Shown here piece after piece: positions 25,309-33,283 of a stretch of DNA of 64,000 nucleotides; positions within the stretch are counted from its first letter, which is position 1, and the number at the start of each line of letters is the position of its first letter. Under the pieces are notes generated by a model. It made no database searches, was not told where the DNA came from, and saw only the letters and a list, made by a program, of their open reading frames with translations. Made by a program: the position numbers and the translations under genes. The DNA lies in NCBI GenBank assembly GCA_016177705.1, contig JACOUT010000018.1, positions 186,001 through 250,000 of the forward strand. Reading direction: 5' to 3'. This stretch comes from Deltaproteobacteria bacterium (GTDB lineage: Bacteria; Myxococcota; UBA727; VGSZ01).

Positions 25309-26319
25309 ATGTCGATCTTCGCCATCGTGGTCCTGGTCGTCATCGCCGCGGTGGTGTTCGACTACATCAACGGCTTCCACGACGCCGCCAACGCCGTGGC
25401 CACGGTGGTCAGTACCGGCGTGCTGCCCATGCGCACCGCCGTGATCGTGGCAGGTGTGCTCAACGTCGGCGGCGCCTTGATGGGCACGGCGGTCGCCAAG
25501 ACCATCGGCGCCGATCTGATCGATGGCGCGCAGGTGACGCAGACCTTGGTGTTGGCCGCTTTGATAGGCGCCATCGCCTGGAACCTGATCACCTGGTACT
25601 TCGGCATCCCGTCGTCGTCGTCGCATGCGCTCATCGGCGGGCTGGTGGGCGCCGGCATCGCCAAGGCTGGCGTCTCCGCCATCAAGTCGGAGGGACTGAT
25701 CAAGGTGGTCAAGGCGCTGGTGCTGTCGCCGATCATCGGCTTCATCTTCGGCTTCGCCGTCATGATCCTGGTGCTGTGGATCGTGCGCCGGGGCCGCGTC
25801 AGCGTCATCAACCGCACGTTCCGCCGCCTGCAGCTGTTGTCGGCCGGCTTCATGGCGGTGTCGCACGGCAGCAACGACGCGCAGAAATCCATGGGCGTCA
25901 TCACGATGGCGCTGGTCGCCTATGGCTCATTGGCGAAGAACAGCACCGGCAAGTTCGACGTGCCGCTGTGGGTGGTGCTGACATGCGCTGCTGCCATGGG
26001 ACTCGGCACCGCCGCAGGCGGGGTACGCATCATCAAGACCATGGGGGCCAAGATCATCGACCTGAAGCCGATCCACGGCTTCTGCGCCGAGACCAGCGCG
26101 GCCGCGACCATCCTCGGCGCGTCGTTCCTTGGCGTACCGGTGTCGACGACGCACGTGATCTCGAGCTGCATCATGGGCGTGGGCTCGTCCCAACGGGTGA
26201 GCGCGGTGCGCTGGGGCGTCACCGCCAAGATCGTCTGGGCGTGGGTGCTGACCATCCCACTGAGCGGGCTGGTGGCGGCGGGCGCGTATCTGGCCGCCGC
26301 CACCGTGTTTGGCGGCTGA
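25309..26319 (+). CDS. pit: PiT-family low-affinity phosphate transporter
   Basis: A 336-residue inner-membrane protein of the inorganic phosphate transporter (PiT) family, which imports phosphate, usually as a metal-phosphate complex, with protons or sodium. The two family signatures are present: FDYINGFHDAANAVATVV near the N-terminus, with GIPSSSSHALIGGL, and in the second half SHGSNDAQKSMGVI with GVPVSTTHVISSCIMG. About ten hydrophobic helices are visible. It follows the DUF47 gene by nine bases, so the two form an operon. The length is typical of the shorter PiT group. Confidence 0.93.
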   Translation: MSIFAIVVLVVIAAVVFDYINGFHDAANAVATVVSTGVLPMRTAVIVAGVLNVGGALMGTAVAKTIGADLIDGAQVTQTLVLAALIGAIAWNLITWYFGIPSSSSHALIGGLVGAGIAKAGVSAIKSEGLIKVVKALVLSPIIGFIFGFAVMILVLWIVRRGRVSVINRTFRRLQLLSAGFMAVSHGSNDAQKSMGVITMALVAYGSLAKNSTGKFDVPLWVVLTCAAAMGLGTAAGGVRIIKTMGAKIIDLKPIHGFCAETSAAATILGASFLGVPVSTTHVISSCIMGVGSSQRVSAVRWGVTAKIVWAWVLTIPLSGLVAAGAYLAAATVFGG

Positions 26320-26418
26320 GCGACGGCGCTGCCGCGACGACGGTGCGCACCTTGTCGCACACGCGACCGTGAGCGCGGACGATCCCGGCGTAACCCTGCG
26401 CGCGTCGATCGCGGCTGC

Positions 26419-26424
26419 TACCAT
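26419..26424 (+). promoter_or_regulatory. Possible -10 element of a leaderless transcript
   Basis: TACCAT lies seven bases before the ATG at 26432. It is the same hexamer, at nearly the same spacing, as the one before the gene at 7759. No ribosome site is present. Confidence 0.45.
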
Positions 26425-26431
26425 CGAGGTC

Positions 26432-26902
26432 ATGAGCGCGCCCCTCCTCGATCTGGTCAACCGCACCGTGCTGTGCTTCGGCATCGCCGCCGCCGTCTAC
26501 AGCGTCTCCGTCACGACCGCCGATCCACCGCCGCCTCCCGACGCGACGTACGCGACCATCGAGTTCGGCATCATCGACGGCAGCGGCAGCTTCGTTGCGA
26601 GCGACGTGGTGCCACTCGCGCTCGGGCAGGAATTCGGCTGGCGCATGCACGTCGACGACGACGAGACCCACGCCTGGCGCGAAGTGATGATCGCGCCGGC
26701 GGCGCCGCGTGAGTGGATCGGTGATGATCTGTTGGTGGCTGGTGACGGCACAGTGGGCGTCACCGAGCGCATCGAGAACGCGCGCGGTGGCATTCTCAGT
26801 CACGGCTGGTCGATCACCGAGGGCGACCCGGCGGGCCCCTACCAGCTCCACGTCTTCCTCGACGGGGAGCTGGTGCAAAGCACGACGTTCGTCCTGCGCT
26901 GA
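26432..26902 (+). CDS. Small exported protein, unknown function
   Basis: A 156-residue protein of unknown family. An N-terminal hydrophobic segment (about 8-28, including LCFGIAAAVYSVSVTTA) could be a signal peptide or a membrane anchor. The remaining 120 residues look beta-rich, ending in YQLHVFLDGELVQSTTFVLR, a pattern often seen at the end of an immunoglobulin-like domain. Most of the protein is acidic. The frame is open upstream but the ATG at 26432 gives a sensible export signal. It lies between the phosphate transporter and a convergent GH1 gene with four bases between the two stop codons. Confidence 0.55.
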   Translation: MSAPLLDLVNRTVLCFGIAAAVYSVSVTTADPPPPPDATYATIEFGIIDGSGSFVASDVVPLALGQEFGWRMHVDDDETHAWREVMIAPAAPREWIGDDLLVAGDGTVGVTERIENARGGILSHGWSITEGDPAGPYQLHVFLDGELVQSTTFVLR

Positions 26903-26912
26903 GCGCTCAGCG
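26897..26912. terminator. Perfect 16-base palindrome holding both stop codons
   Basis: CGCTGAGCGCTCAGCG is a perfect palindrome. The TGA of the upstream + strand gene (26900-26902) and the TGA of the convergent GH1 gene (complement of 26907-26909) are placed symmetrically within it. It could act as a bidirectional terminator or mRNA end-stabiliser; that role is inferred. Confidence 0.45.
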
Positions 26913-28283
26913 GCCCAGGCGTGCCCACAGCTCCGCCGGCACGCCGTTGTCTCTGGTCAGGTGTCGGAAGACCTCGACCGAGCCTCGAGCGCTCCGGCTA
27001 CAGCCGGCGTCGTAGTCGATCGCGTAGAGGCCGAAGCGAGGCGCGAAGCCCTCGGCCCACTCGAAGTTGTCGACCAGCGACCAGTGGAAATAGCCGCGCA
27101 CGTCCGCGCCACGCTGTACGGCTCGCGCCATCGCCTGCGTGTGGCGCACCAACTGTCGCTGCCGACGCACGTCATCGAGCGCCGCCTCGGCCGTGCCGTT
27201 CTCGAGCACGTAGATGGGCTTGCGGTAGCGCCGCGACAGCGCCACCAGCCGATCCTCGAAGGCGTGCTCGTCCGGCGCCCAGCCGAGCTCGCTCGCATCG
27301 TCGTCTGCATCGCTGGGATCAGCGTGGCGCACTTGGTAGGCGAGCGGCCGGCGCAGCTCGGTCTCGACGTAGGCGCGGCCGTACTCGTTCACGCCGACGT
27401 AGTCGCAGCTCGGCATGGCTTGGTCGAGGAAGCGGCGCACGAACAGCCGCTCGATGACCGCCGCGGTCACCACGTCGAGCGGCGCGCGGTTGCGCCAGGG
27501 CACGAACGTGCGCACGTGCTGCGCAATGCCGACCTGCACCGAGGTTCCCCTGCGTCGGGCGCCCTCGCGCAACGCGGCCGCCGCCGCCTCGTGCATGCGG
27601 AGCAGCGCCGCGAGCACGGCGTCGGCGGCGAGCGGGCCGCCGCGCTTCTCGTTGGGCGGGAACGTGCCCTCGAGGTAGCCCAGGTAAGCGAGCACCACGG
27701 GCTCGTTGATGGTGCACCAGTGGCGCACTCGATCGCCGAACGCGTCGATCAACGTCGTCGCGAGGTGCGCCAGACGGTCGGGCGCATCAGGGCGCTCGAT
27801 GCCGCGGCGGTCGTCCCTATCTGGCCGCCACAACCACGCGGGGCTGGCGAAGTGAAAGAGCGTGACGAACGGCGTCATGCGCTGTCGGTGCAGCTCGTCG
27901 AGCACGCGGCCGTAGAACTCGACGCCCGCCGGATCGGGGGCGGCCATGTCCTCGCGCGGGAACAGGCGCGCCCACGACATCGAGAAGCGGTGCGCGCAGT
28001 GGCCCATGTCCGCCGCACGCGCCACGTCGTCGGCGACGTGCGAATCGAAGTCCGACTTGTGCGCGAGCCATCGTGCGGCCTGATCGACGCCGGCGATGCC
28101 GCGCCGCTCGCGCACGGCGCGCTCCTCGAACGCGGTCCAGTCGCTCGGCTGCTGGCGCTCGATCTGCTGGTCGGCGGTGGCGGCGCCCCAGAGAAAGCCG
28201 CTCGGCAACGCCAGCAAACGCTCGCCAGCGCCGAGACGCCGATGCGCTCGGCGCTTCGGCAAGCCGAGCCGCTCACGGATCAC
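26907..28283 (-). CDS. GH1-family glycosidase, divergent
   Basis: A 458-residue glycoside hydrolase family 1 protein (beta-glucosidase/beta-glycosidase fold). The acid/base glutamate is in CTINEPVV (Glu194) and the nucleophile is in YVLENGTA (Glu361), where the family usually has TENG. LPSGFLWGAATADQQIE, FSMSWARLFP, VDNFEWAEGF and FGLYAIDY are standard GH1 segments. No signal peptide is visible, so it is probably cytoplasmic. Its GTG start at 28283 overlaps the stop of the response regulator gene as GTGA, making it the last gene of a five-gene operon. A glycosidase at the end of a two-component operon is unusual and suggests that the system senses or remodels a glycan. Confidence 0.88.
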   Translation of the reverse strand: MIRERLGLPKRRAHRRLGAGERLLALPSGFLWGAATADQQIERQQPSDWTAFEERAVRERRGIAGVDQAARWLAHKSDFDSHVADDVARAADMGHCAHRFSMSWARLFPREDMAAPDPAGVEFYGRVLDELHRQRMTPFVTLFHFASPAWLWRPDRDDRRGIERPDAPDRLAHLATTLIDAFGDRVRHWCTINEPVVLAYLGYLEGTFPPNEKRGGPLAADAVLAALLRMHEAAAAALREGARRRGTSVQVGIAQHVRTFVPWRNRAPLDVVTAAVIERLFVRRFLDQAMPSCDYVGVNEYGRAYVETELRRPLAYQVRHADPSDADDDASELGWAPDEHAFEDRLVALSRRYRKPIYVLENGTAEAALDDVRRQRQLVRHTQAMARAVQRGADVRGYFHWSLVDNFEWAEGFAPRFGLYAIDYDAGCSRSARGSVEVFRHLTRDNGVPAELWARLGR

Positions 28284-28975
28284 GTGCGCTCCAGTCGGTA
28301 GCCGACGCCGCGCACGCTCTTGAAGTTGAAGGGTGACGCCGGCGTCCAGCGCAGCTTCTTCTTGAGGCTCGAGATGAAGTTGTCGACGGTGCGCTCATCG
28401 ACCACCACGTTCTTGCCCCACACGCGGTCGAGGATCTCGTTTCTCGACAGCGCCCTGCCCGGTTGCTCGACGAACAGCACCAACAGGTCGAGCTCGGTGC
28501 GCGTCAACGGCACCTCGGCACCGGCGCCGTCGAGCACGCGGCGCGCGTCTTTGTCGATGCGCAGCTCGCCGAGTAACAGGCCGACGGCTGCCGGCGTCGC
28601 GACGTCGGCGCGCCGCACCAACGCCTTGACGCGCGCCAGCAGCTCGCGCAGGCGATAAGGCTTCCTCAGGTAGTCGTCCGCGCCGACCTCGAAGCCGCGC
28701 TCGAGGTCACCGTCGAGCGTGCGCGCGGTCAGCATCAAGACGCGTGCCGTCTTGCCGTCGCGGCGCAGACGCTCACACAGCGCATAGCCGTCGCCGTCGG
28801 GCAGCATCAGGTCGAGGATGACGACGTCGAACGAGGCGGCTGCCAACAGTGCCGTGGCCGACGCCACGCTGTCGGCCGCGGCCACCGAGAAGCCCTCGTC
28901 GCGCAGCACCTCGTCGAGCGTGGCGCGCAGATTGGCGTCGTCTTCCACCAACAGGATGCGGCCGGTCTCGGTCAC
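28280..28975 (-). CDS. OmpR/PhoB-type response regulator
   Basis: A 231-residue response regulator. The receiver domain (about 5-118) has the acidic pair EDD (11-13), the phosphoacceptor Asp55 in VVILDLMLPDGDG, the threonine in LMLTAR and the lysine in YLRKPY. The C-terminal winged helix (about 135-230) is of the OmpR/PhoB type, with TRTELDLLVLFVEQPGRALSR and the ending VRGVGYRLE. GTG start and stop codon both overlap neighbours as GTGA: the kinase gene upstream and the GH1 gene downstream. It should act as a DNA-binding regulator activated by the adjacent kinase, with targets that may include its own operon. Confidence 0.93.
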   Translation of the reverse strand: MTETGRILLVEDDANLRATLDEVLRDEGFSVAAADSVASATALLAAASFDVVILDLMLPDGDGYALCERLRRDGKTARVLMLTARTLDGDLERGFEVGADDYLRKPYRLRELLARVKALVRRADVATPAAVGLLLGELRIDKDARRVLDGAGAEVPLTRTELDLLVLFVEQPGRALSRNEILDRVWGKNVVVDERTVDNFISSLKKKLRWTPASPFNFKSVRGVGYRLERT

Positions 28976-30735
28976 GCGGGGAGCTCCAGCACGAAGGTTG
29001 ACCCCTGCGGGCCGCTGTCGGCAAGGCGAACGTCGCCGCCGTGCAGGGCAGCGATCTCGCGGCTGAGCGCCAGACCGAGGCCGGAGCCGCGCGACGGCGT
29101 CAGCGCGCGCTCGAACGGGCGGAAGATGCGGGCGCGCTCGGCCGGGTCGATGCCCGTGCCGTTGTCGCGCACCGAGATGCGCACCACGCCGTCGTCGGCC
29201 GCGACCGCCAGGCTCACGCGTCGGTCGGTGCGGGCGTTGTGGCGCCAGGCGTTGCGCACCAGGTTGCCGAGCACCAGGCGCAACAGCTCACCGTCGGCGC
29301 GCACGCTTACGTCGTCGCCGCACAGCTCCACCTCGAGCCCGGGGTGCTCCTGTTGGGCGCGCTCGAGAGCCTCGCGGCCCTGCTCGAGCAGCGCCACGTC
29401 GGTCTCGCGCAGCACCACCCCGCCGCGCGCCACCCGGCCGTAGCACAGCACGTTCTCCACCATGCTCTCGAGCGCATCGACGTCCTCCTGCATGCGCCCG
29501 AGCGTGCTCCGTGAGCGCCCGTCGGTCAGGCGGCGCTCGAGCGCGTCCGCCTGCAGGCGCAGCGACGCGAGCGGCGTCTTCAGCTCGTGCGCCACCGCAG
29601 CGATCAGGTCACGCCGCAGCGACCTCACCTGGCGCCGCCGGCGACGGTCGAGCGCCAGCAACAGCACGGCGCCGCCGGTGAGCGCCGCGCCGGCGAGCCC
29701 GACGGCGCGCAAGGTGGCGTCGACCCGCGCCCGGGAGGCCGCGAGGCCTGCGAGCGCCACGGGTCGCGCCTCGGCGGTGTCGAGCGCGGTCCAGCGCGAG
29801 CTGTCGGTGGCGGTCAGCTCGGCGGTGACTCCCTCAGCGGCGATGGCGGCGCGCGCCTCGCGGATCGGCAGGTCGCTGCGTACCAGCAGCGCGGCGCCGT
29901 CCGGCAGCACCTCGGCGAACAGTCGATCGCCGAGCACCCAGCGGCCGGCTGTGGTCGGTGGCGTCTCGCTCGGCAACGCGCGCCATGCGCCGAGGGTCTC
30001 GAACATGCGGGCGTTGCCGGCGCCGCTCATCACCAACAGGCGGGCCACCCGCTGTGCGACGACGTCGTCGCACAGCGACGGCAGCGCCCGCAGCGCCTGT
30101 TGCAGCAGCGCGGGCACGTAGCTGTCACCGACCGCGAGGCCGTCGACCAGCAGCGAGCGCTGCAGCGCTGGGTCGAGCAGGCCGCTCGCGACCAGCGCCT
30201 CGAGCGGCGCCAGGCTCGCCACCAGGTCGGTGGCGGCCTGGTGGCGCTCGTTGGCGCGGTGGGCGAGCCAGCGGCGCACTGTTCGCTCCACCGCGACCGC
30301 GTCGTGGGCGTGCGCGGCCTCGGTGACGTCGTCCGCCAGCTCGCGCAGCTCGCTCGGCGCCGGGTCGTGCGGGCTGCACGCGAACGCGGGTGGCAGCACC
30401 CGGGACCCGCCGCTCCATCGCTCGACGCCGGCGAGCGGCGTGGTCACGTCGTGCTCGGCGGCGCGTACGACCTCGGCGGCGCGCAACAGCTCCGCTTGCG
30501 CGCGTTCGCGGAAGACCTGGGTGGCGCGTTCGGCGCCGCGCTCGAGCACGCGCTGCAGCTCTGCGCTCCGAGCATCGACGCGGTCGCGCAGCAGCAGCGG
30601 CAGGGCGCCCACCGCAACCGCCGCCGCCGCGCCGGCAAGCGCCAGCAGCAGCACCAGTGCGCCGCGCAGCGGGGCGGCGCCGGGCCGCGCCACCGCGCGG
30701 CGGGCCCGTCGCCAGCGGGCGCGCCAGCCGTTCAT
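28972..30735 (-). CDS. Membrane sensor histidine kinase
   Basis: A 587-residue histidine kinase. TM1 lies at about 24-50, a periplasmic sensor region of about 280 residues (about 55-335) has no fold I recognise, and TM2 is at about 345-365. The kinase core follows: HisKA box AAVAHELKTPLASLRL, N box LVLGNLVRNAWRHNA, G1 box RDNGTGID and G2 box RGSGLGLAL. The sensor is rich in Arg/Ala helices and contains SCDDVVAQRVARLLV and a C-terminal RWVLGDRLFAEVLPDGAALLV stretch (in part), suggesting a double-domain input. The ATG at 30735 overlaps the stop of the VWA gene as TGATG, which fixes the start. It is the partner of the response regulator that follows. Confidence 0.9.
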   Translation of the reverse strand: MNGWRARWRRARRAVARPGAAPLRGALVLLLALAGAAAAVAVGALPLLLRDRVDARSAELQRVLERGAERATQVFRERAQAELLRAAEVVRAAEHDVTTPLAGVERWSGGSRVLPPAFACSPHDPAPSELRELADDVTEAAHAHDAVAVERTVRRWLAHRANERHQAATDLVASLAPLEALVASGLLDPALQRSLLVDGLAVGDSYVPALLQQALRALPSLCDDVVAQRVARLLVMSGAGNARMFETLGAWRALPSETPPTTAGRWVLGDRLFAEVLPDGAALLVRSDLPIREARAAIAAEGVTAELTATDSSRWTALDTAEARPVALAGLAASRARVDATLRAVGLAGAALTGGAVLLLALDRRRRRQVRSLRRDLIAAVAHELKTPLASLRLQADALERRLTDGRSRSTLGRMQEDVDALESMVENVLCYGRVARGGVVLRETDVALLEQGREALERAQQEHPGLEVELCGDDVSVRADGELLRLVLGNLVRNAWRHNARTDRRVSLAVAADDGVVRISVRDNGTGIDPAERARIFRPFERALTPSRGSGLGLALSREIAALHGGDVRLADSGPQGSTFVLELPA

Positions 30736-32408
30736 CAGCGCCTCGTCACCGGCAGATGGTCGAAGTCCATGGTGGCGAGCGGCGCCTCGCCTTCGAAGGG
30801 GTCGCCGCGGCGATCGAGCGCGCCGGCCTTGCTGATCAGCACGCCGAGCTCGGCGACATCGTCGCGCCGTCGCAGCTCGTCGGGCAGCGAGCGCCACTGC
30901 GCCTCGATGTCGCGCCAGGCGAGGTTGCGCACCCAGTAGCTGCCGCGCAGCTTCTCGGCGAACGCGGACGCGACCAGCGCGAGCCTGCTCGTGCCCGACA
31001 CCTCGGCGAGCGAGCGCCGCACCAGGCGCGTGGACAGCTCCTCCTCGATCAAGCGGCTTTGCTCGCCGCCCGGCTCCTTGGCGCGCAGACGCAGCCAGCC
31101 GAGGCGGTCGGCGCCGGGACGTAGCTTGACCTCGTAGAGCGCCGTTACCTCGTGACCGGCGCCGATCTCGCCGGCGTCGACCCTGTCGTCGGCGAACTGG
31201 TGGTTTTCCAGGCGCCGGTTCTCGAAGCCGAGCAAGCGCCAGCGCTCGACGGCGTCGGGGTCGAGCTCGAGCTGGATCTTGACGTCGCTCGCGATGTTGA
31301 CGAGCGCGCCGCTCAGGTTCTCGACGAACGCTTTGTGCGCCTCGGCCAGCCGGTCGACGTAGACGTAGCGCCCCTGGCCTTTCACCGCGAGCCGCTCCAT
31401 CAGCACGTCGTTGTAGCCGCCCATGCCGACGCCGACGGTGGTGAGCGCCATGCCGTGCTGCGCCCGCTCGTCGATGGTGGCGAAGATGCCGTCAGCGTCG
31501 GTGACGCCGTTGTTGGCGACGCCGTCCGAGCACAGGACGAGCCGGGTGACCCGGCCGCCGCCCGCTCGTTGCTTGGCGACGTCGTAGCCAAGCAAGAGCC
31601 CGGCCTGCACGTTGGTGGAGCCCTCGGGACGCAGCCGCGCCAGCACCTGTTTGATGCGCGCCTTCTCGGCGCCGCTCGACGGCGGCAGCACCACGTGCGC
31701 GCTGTTTCCGTAGACCACCACCGACACGGAGTCGTCCTCGCGCAGGCGGTCGACGAGCACGCCGAGCGCGTCCTTGACCATCTGCAGGCGCTCGCCCTCC
31801 ATCGAGCCCGACACGTCGACCACGAACACCAGGTTGGCCGGCGGCCGCGCGCGCTCGTCGACGACGCGGCCTTTCACGCCGAGCACCAGCACGTGGTAGC
31901 CGCGCCGATTGGGCGAAGGAAACGCCTCGGCGACGACGGAGAACGGCTCGGGGCGAGCAGCCGTGGCGAGCGGCGGCGGGTAGTCGTAGCGGAAGCTGTT
32001 GACGAACTCCTCGACCCGCACCGCGGCGCGGTCAGGCAGGTAGCCGTTGCCGAGCACGGCGCGCGCCACGGAGTAGGACGCGGTGTCGACGTCAATCGAG
32101 AAGGTCGAGGTCGCCTCCGCTCGCGTGTCGACGGTCGGGTTGGTGCCGTAGTGCTCCACCAGCATCGGGCCGACCGCCGGCTCGTCCCTGTCGGTGCGCA
32201 CCACCGGCAGGTCGGCCATGCCGTCGGCCGCCGCAGGCGCCTCGGCAGGCGGCGCGGCCGCCGCCGGCTCGGGAGCGTAGAAGGTCGGCTTCTCGCTCGC
32301 GGGCGCGAGGCCGCCTTGGTCCGATGCGGCGGGCTTGTAGCTGGCGCACGCCGCTGCCAGGAGCATGAACAACGCGCCGGCCAGCGGCGTGCGGCCTGCG
32401 CGGCTCAC
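30735..32408 (-). CDS. VWA-domain lipoprotein (YfbK-like)
   Basis: A 557-residue lipoprotein of the YfbK-like group. An N-terminal signal with lipobox LLAAAC leads to an Ala/Pro linker, then the family N-terminal domain (STFSIDVDTASYSVARAVL, AVRVEEFVNSFRYDYPPP). The von Willebrand A domain has a complete MIDAS metal site, DVSGS at about residue 195. The DUF3520-type C-terminal domain (about 370-545) includes EVTALYEVKLRPGAD and SWRQLP-like sequence. VWA proteins of this group bind other envelope proteins in a metal-dependent way. The GTG start at 32408 overlaps the upstream lipoprotein stop as GTGA, and its own stop overlaps the kinase start. This strongly suggests that it is an input or partner of the kinase. 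Confidence 0.88.
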   Translation of the reverse strand: MSRAGRTPLAGALFMLLAAACASYKPAASDQGGLAPASEKPTFYAPEPAAAAPPAEAPAAADGMADLPVVRTDRDEPAVGPMLVEHYGTNPTVDTRAEATSTFSIDVDTASYSVARAVLGNGYLPDRAAVRVEEFVNSFRYDYPPPLATAARPEPFSVVAEAFPSPNRRGYHVLVLGVKGRVVDERARPPANLVFVVDVSGSMEGERLQMVKDALGVLVDRLREDDSVSVVVYGNSAHVVLPPSSGAEKARIKQVLARLRPEGSTNVQAGLLLGYDVAKQRAGGGRVTRLVLCSDGVANNGVTDADGIFATIDERAQHGMALTTVGVGMGGYNDVLMERLAVKGQGRYVYVDRLAEAHKAFVENLSGALVNIASDVKIQLELDPDAVERWRLLGFENRRLENHQFADDRVDAGEIGAGHEVTALYEVKLRPGADRLGWLRLRAKEPGGEQSRLIEEELSTRLVRRSLAEVSGTSRLALVASAFAEKLRGSYWVRNLAWRDIEAQWRSLPDELRRRDDVAELGVLISKAGALDRRGDPFEGEAPLATMDFDHLPVTRR

Positions 32409-33193
32409 TCGGCGCCCCCGACGGCCGCCACTGCGCCCTCGTGCGGCCGTGCAGCGGCGAGGCGGCGGACCTGCGCGACCACGGCGTCGCTGATCTTGGC
32501 GGTCGCGGTCTCGAGCACACGCTCCTTCAGCGCCTTCTGCTTCCGTTCCGTGTCGAGCACGGTCTCCTCCTGCTTCTCGCGCATGCGCTCGAAGGTGGTG
32601 AACAGGATGGTACCGGTCTTGACGTCGAACAGCGTGGCCTCGATCACGCCTTCGGTCTCGAGCACATTGGCGGGCGCGATCATGGGCCCCACCAGCGTCG
32701 CCCAGGTCCAGCCCCAGCCGCTCGGGTACACGGTGTCGACGAAGCGGTGGCGATAGAGCAGCAGGTAGTCGGCGCGGTAGCGCGCGGCCAGCTCGCGCAG
32801 GCCGGCCAGGCTGCCGGTGGCGGGGAAGTCGGTCGACACCTCGCTCACCACCTCGAACAGTCCGGTCTCGTCGAGCGTGGCGGCGAGCGCGCCGGGCACG
32901 CCGGCGAGCGGCAGCTCTTCGTCGGCGCCGTAGCCCTCGCGCACGGGCACGATGCCGACGCGCGCCTTCTCCTCGAGGAAAACCGGGGCCTGCAGGATGT
33001 CCTTGAGCTGGGCTTCGGTGAGCGTGCCCATGCCATCGCGCGCGAAGTGGTTCTCGGTCAGCAGTGTGGGGGCGGCGGGCGCCGCGGTGGTCTCGGCGGC
33101 GAGCGCCAACGGCGGCAGTGAGGCGACCTTTTGCGCGGCGGCGCACGAGGTCAGCAGGAGCGTGGTGGCGATGAAGGCGAGGGTGCGACGCAT
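32405..33193 (-). CDS. Lipoprotein of unknown function, first gene of the VWA/two-component operon
   Basis: A 262-residue lipoprotein with lipobox LLLTSC (Cys17). The body has a segment RVGIVPVREGYGADEELPL, then AGLRELAARYRADYLLLYRHRFVDT and VIEATLFDVKTGTILFTTFERM, quoted in parts. These resemble proteins that build on a curli-assembly CsgG/LptE-like or DUF4136-type fold, but I cannot assign it. A helical tail rich in Lys/Glu ends the protein. GGAGGA eight bases before the ATG is the only strong ribosome site in this operon; all downstream genes are reached by overlapping stops and starts. Being first and lipid-anchored, it is a candidate sensor component. Confidence 0.75.
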   Translation of the reverse strand: MRRTLAFIATTLLLTSCAAAQKVASLPPLALAAETTAAPAAPTLLTENHFARDGMGTLTEAQLKDILQAPVFLEEKARVGIVPVREGYGADEELPLAGVPGALAATLDETGLFEVVSEVSTDFPATGSLAGLRELAARYRADYLLLYRHRFVDTVYPSGWGWTWATLVGPMIAPANVLETEGVIEATLFDVKTGTILFTTFERMREKQEETVLDTERKQKALKERVLETATAKISDAVVAQVRRLAAARPHEGAVAAVGGAE

Positions 33194-33283
33194 GGGATCC
33201 TCCGGGCTCGTTCTTGAGCGTGCCCGAGGGAACGCGCACGACCTCCATGAGGGCGTCGGCGGATCTTCATGGTTTGGTCACGA

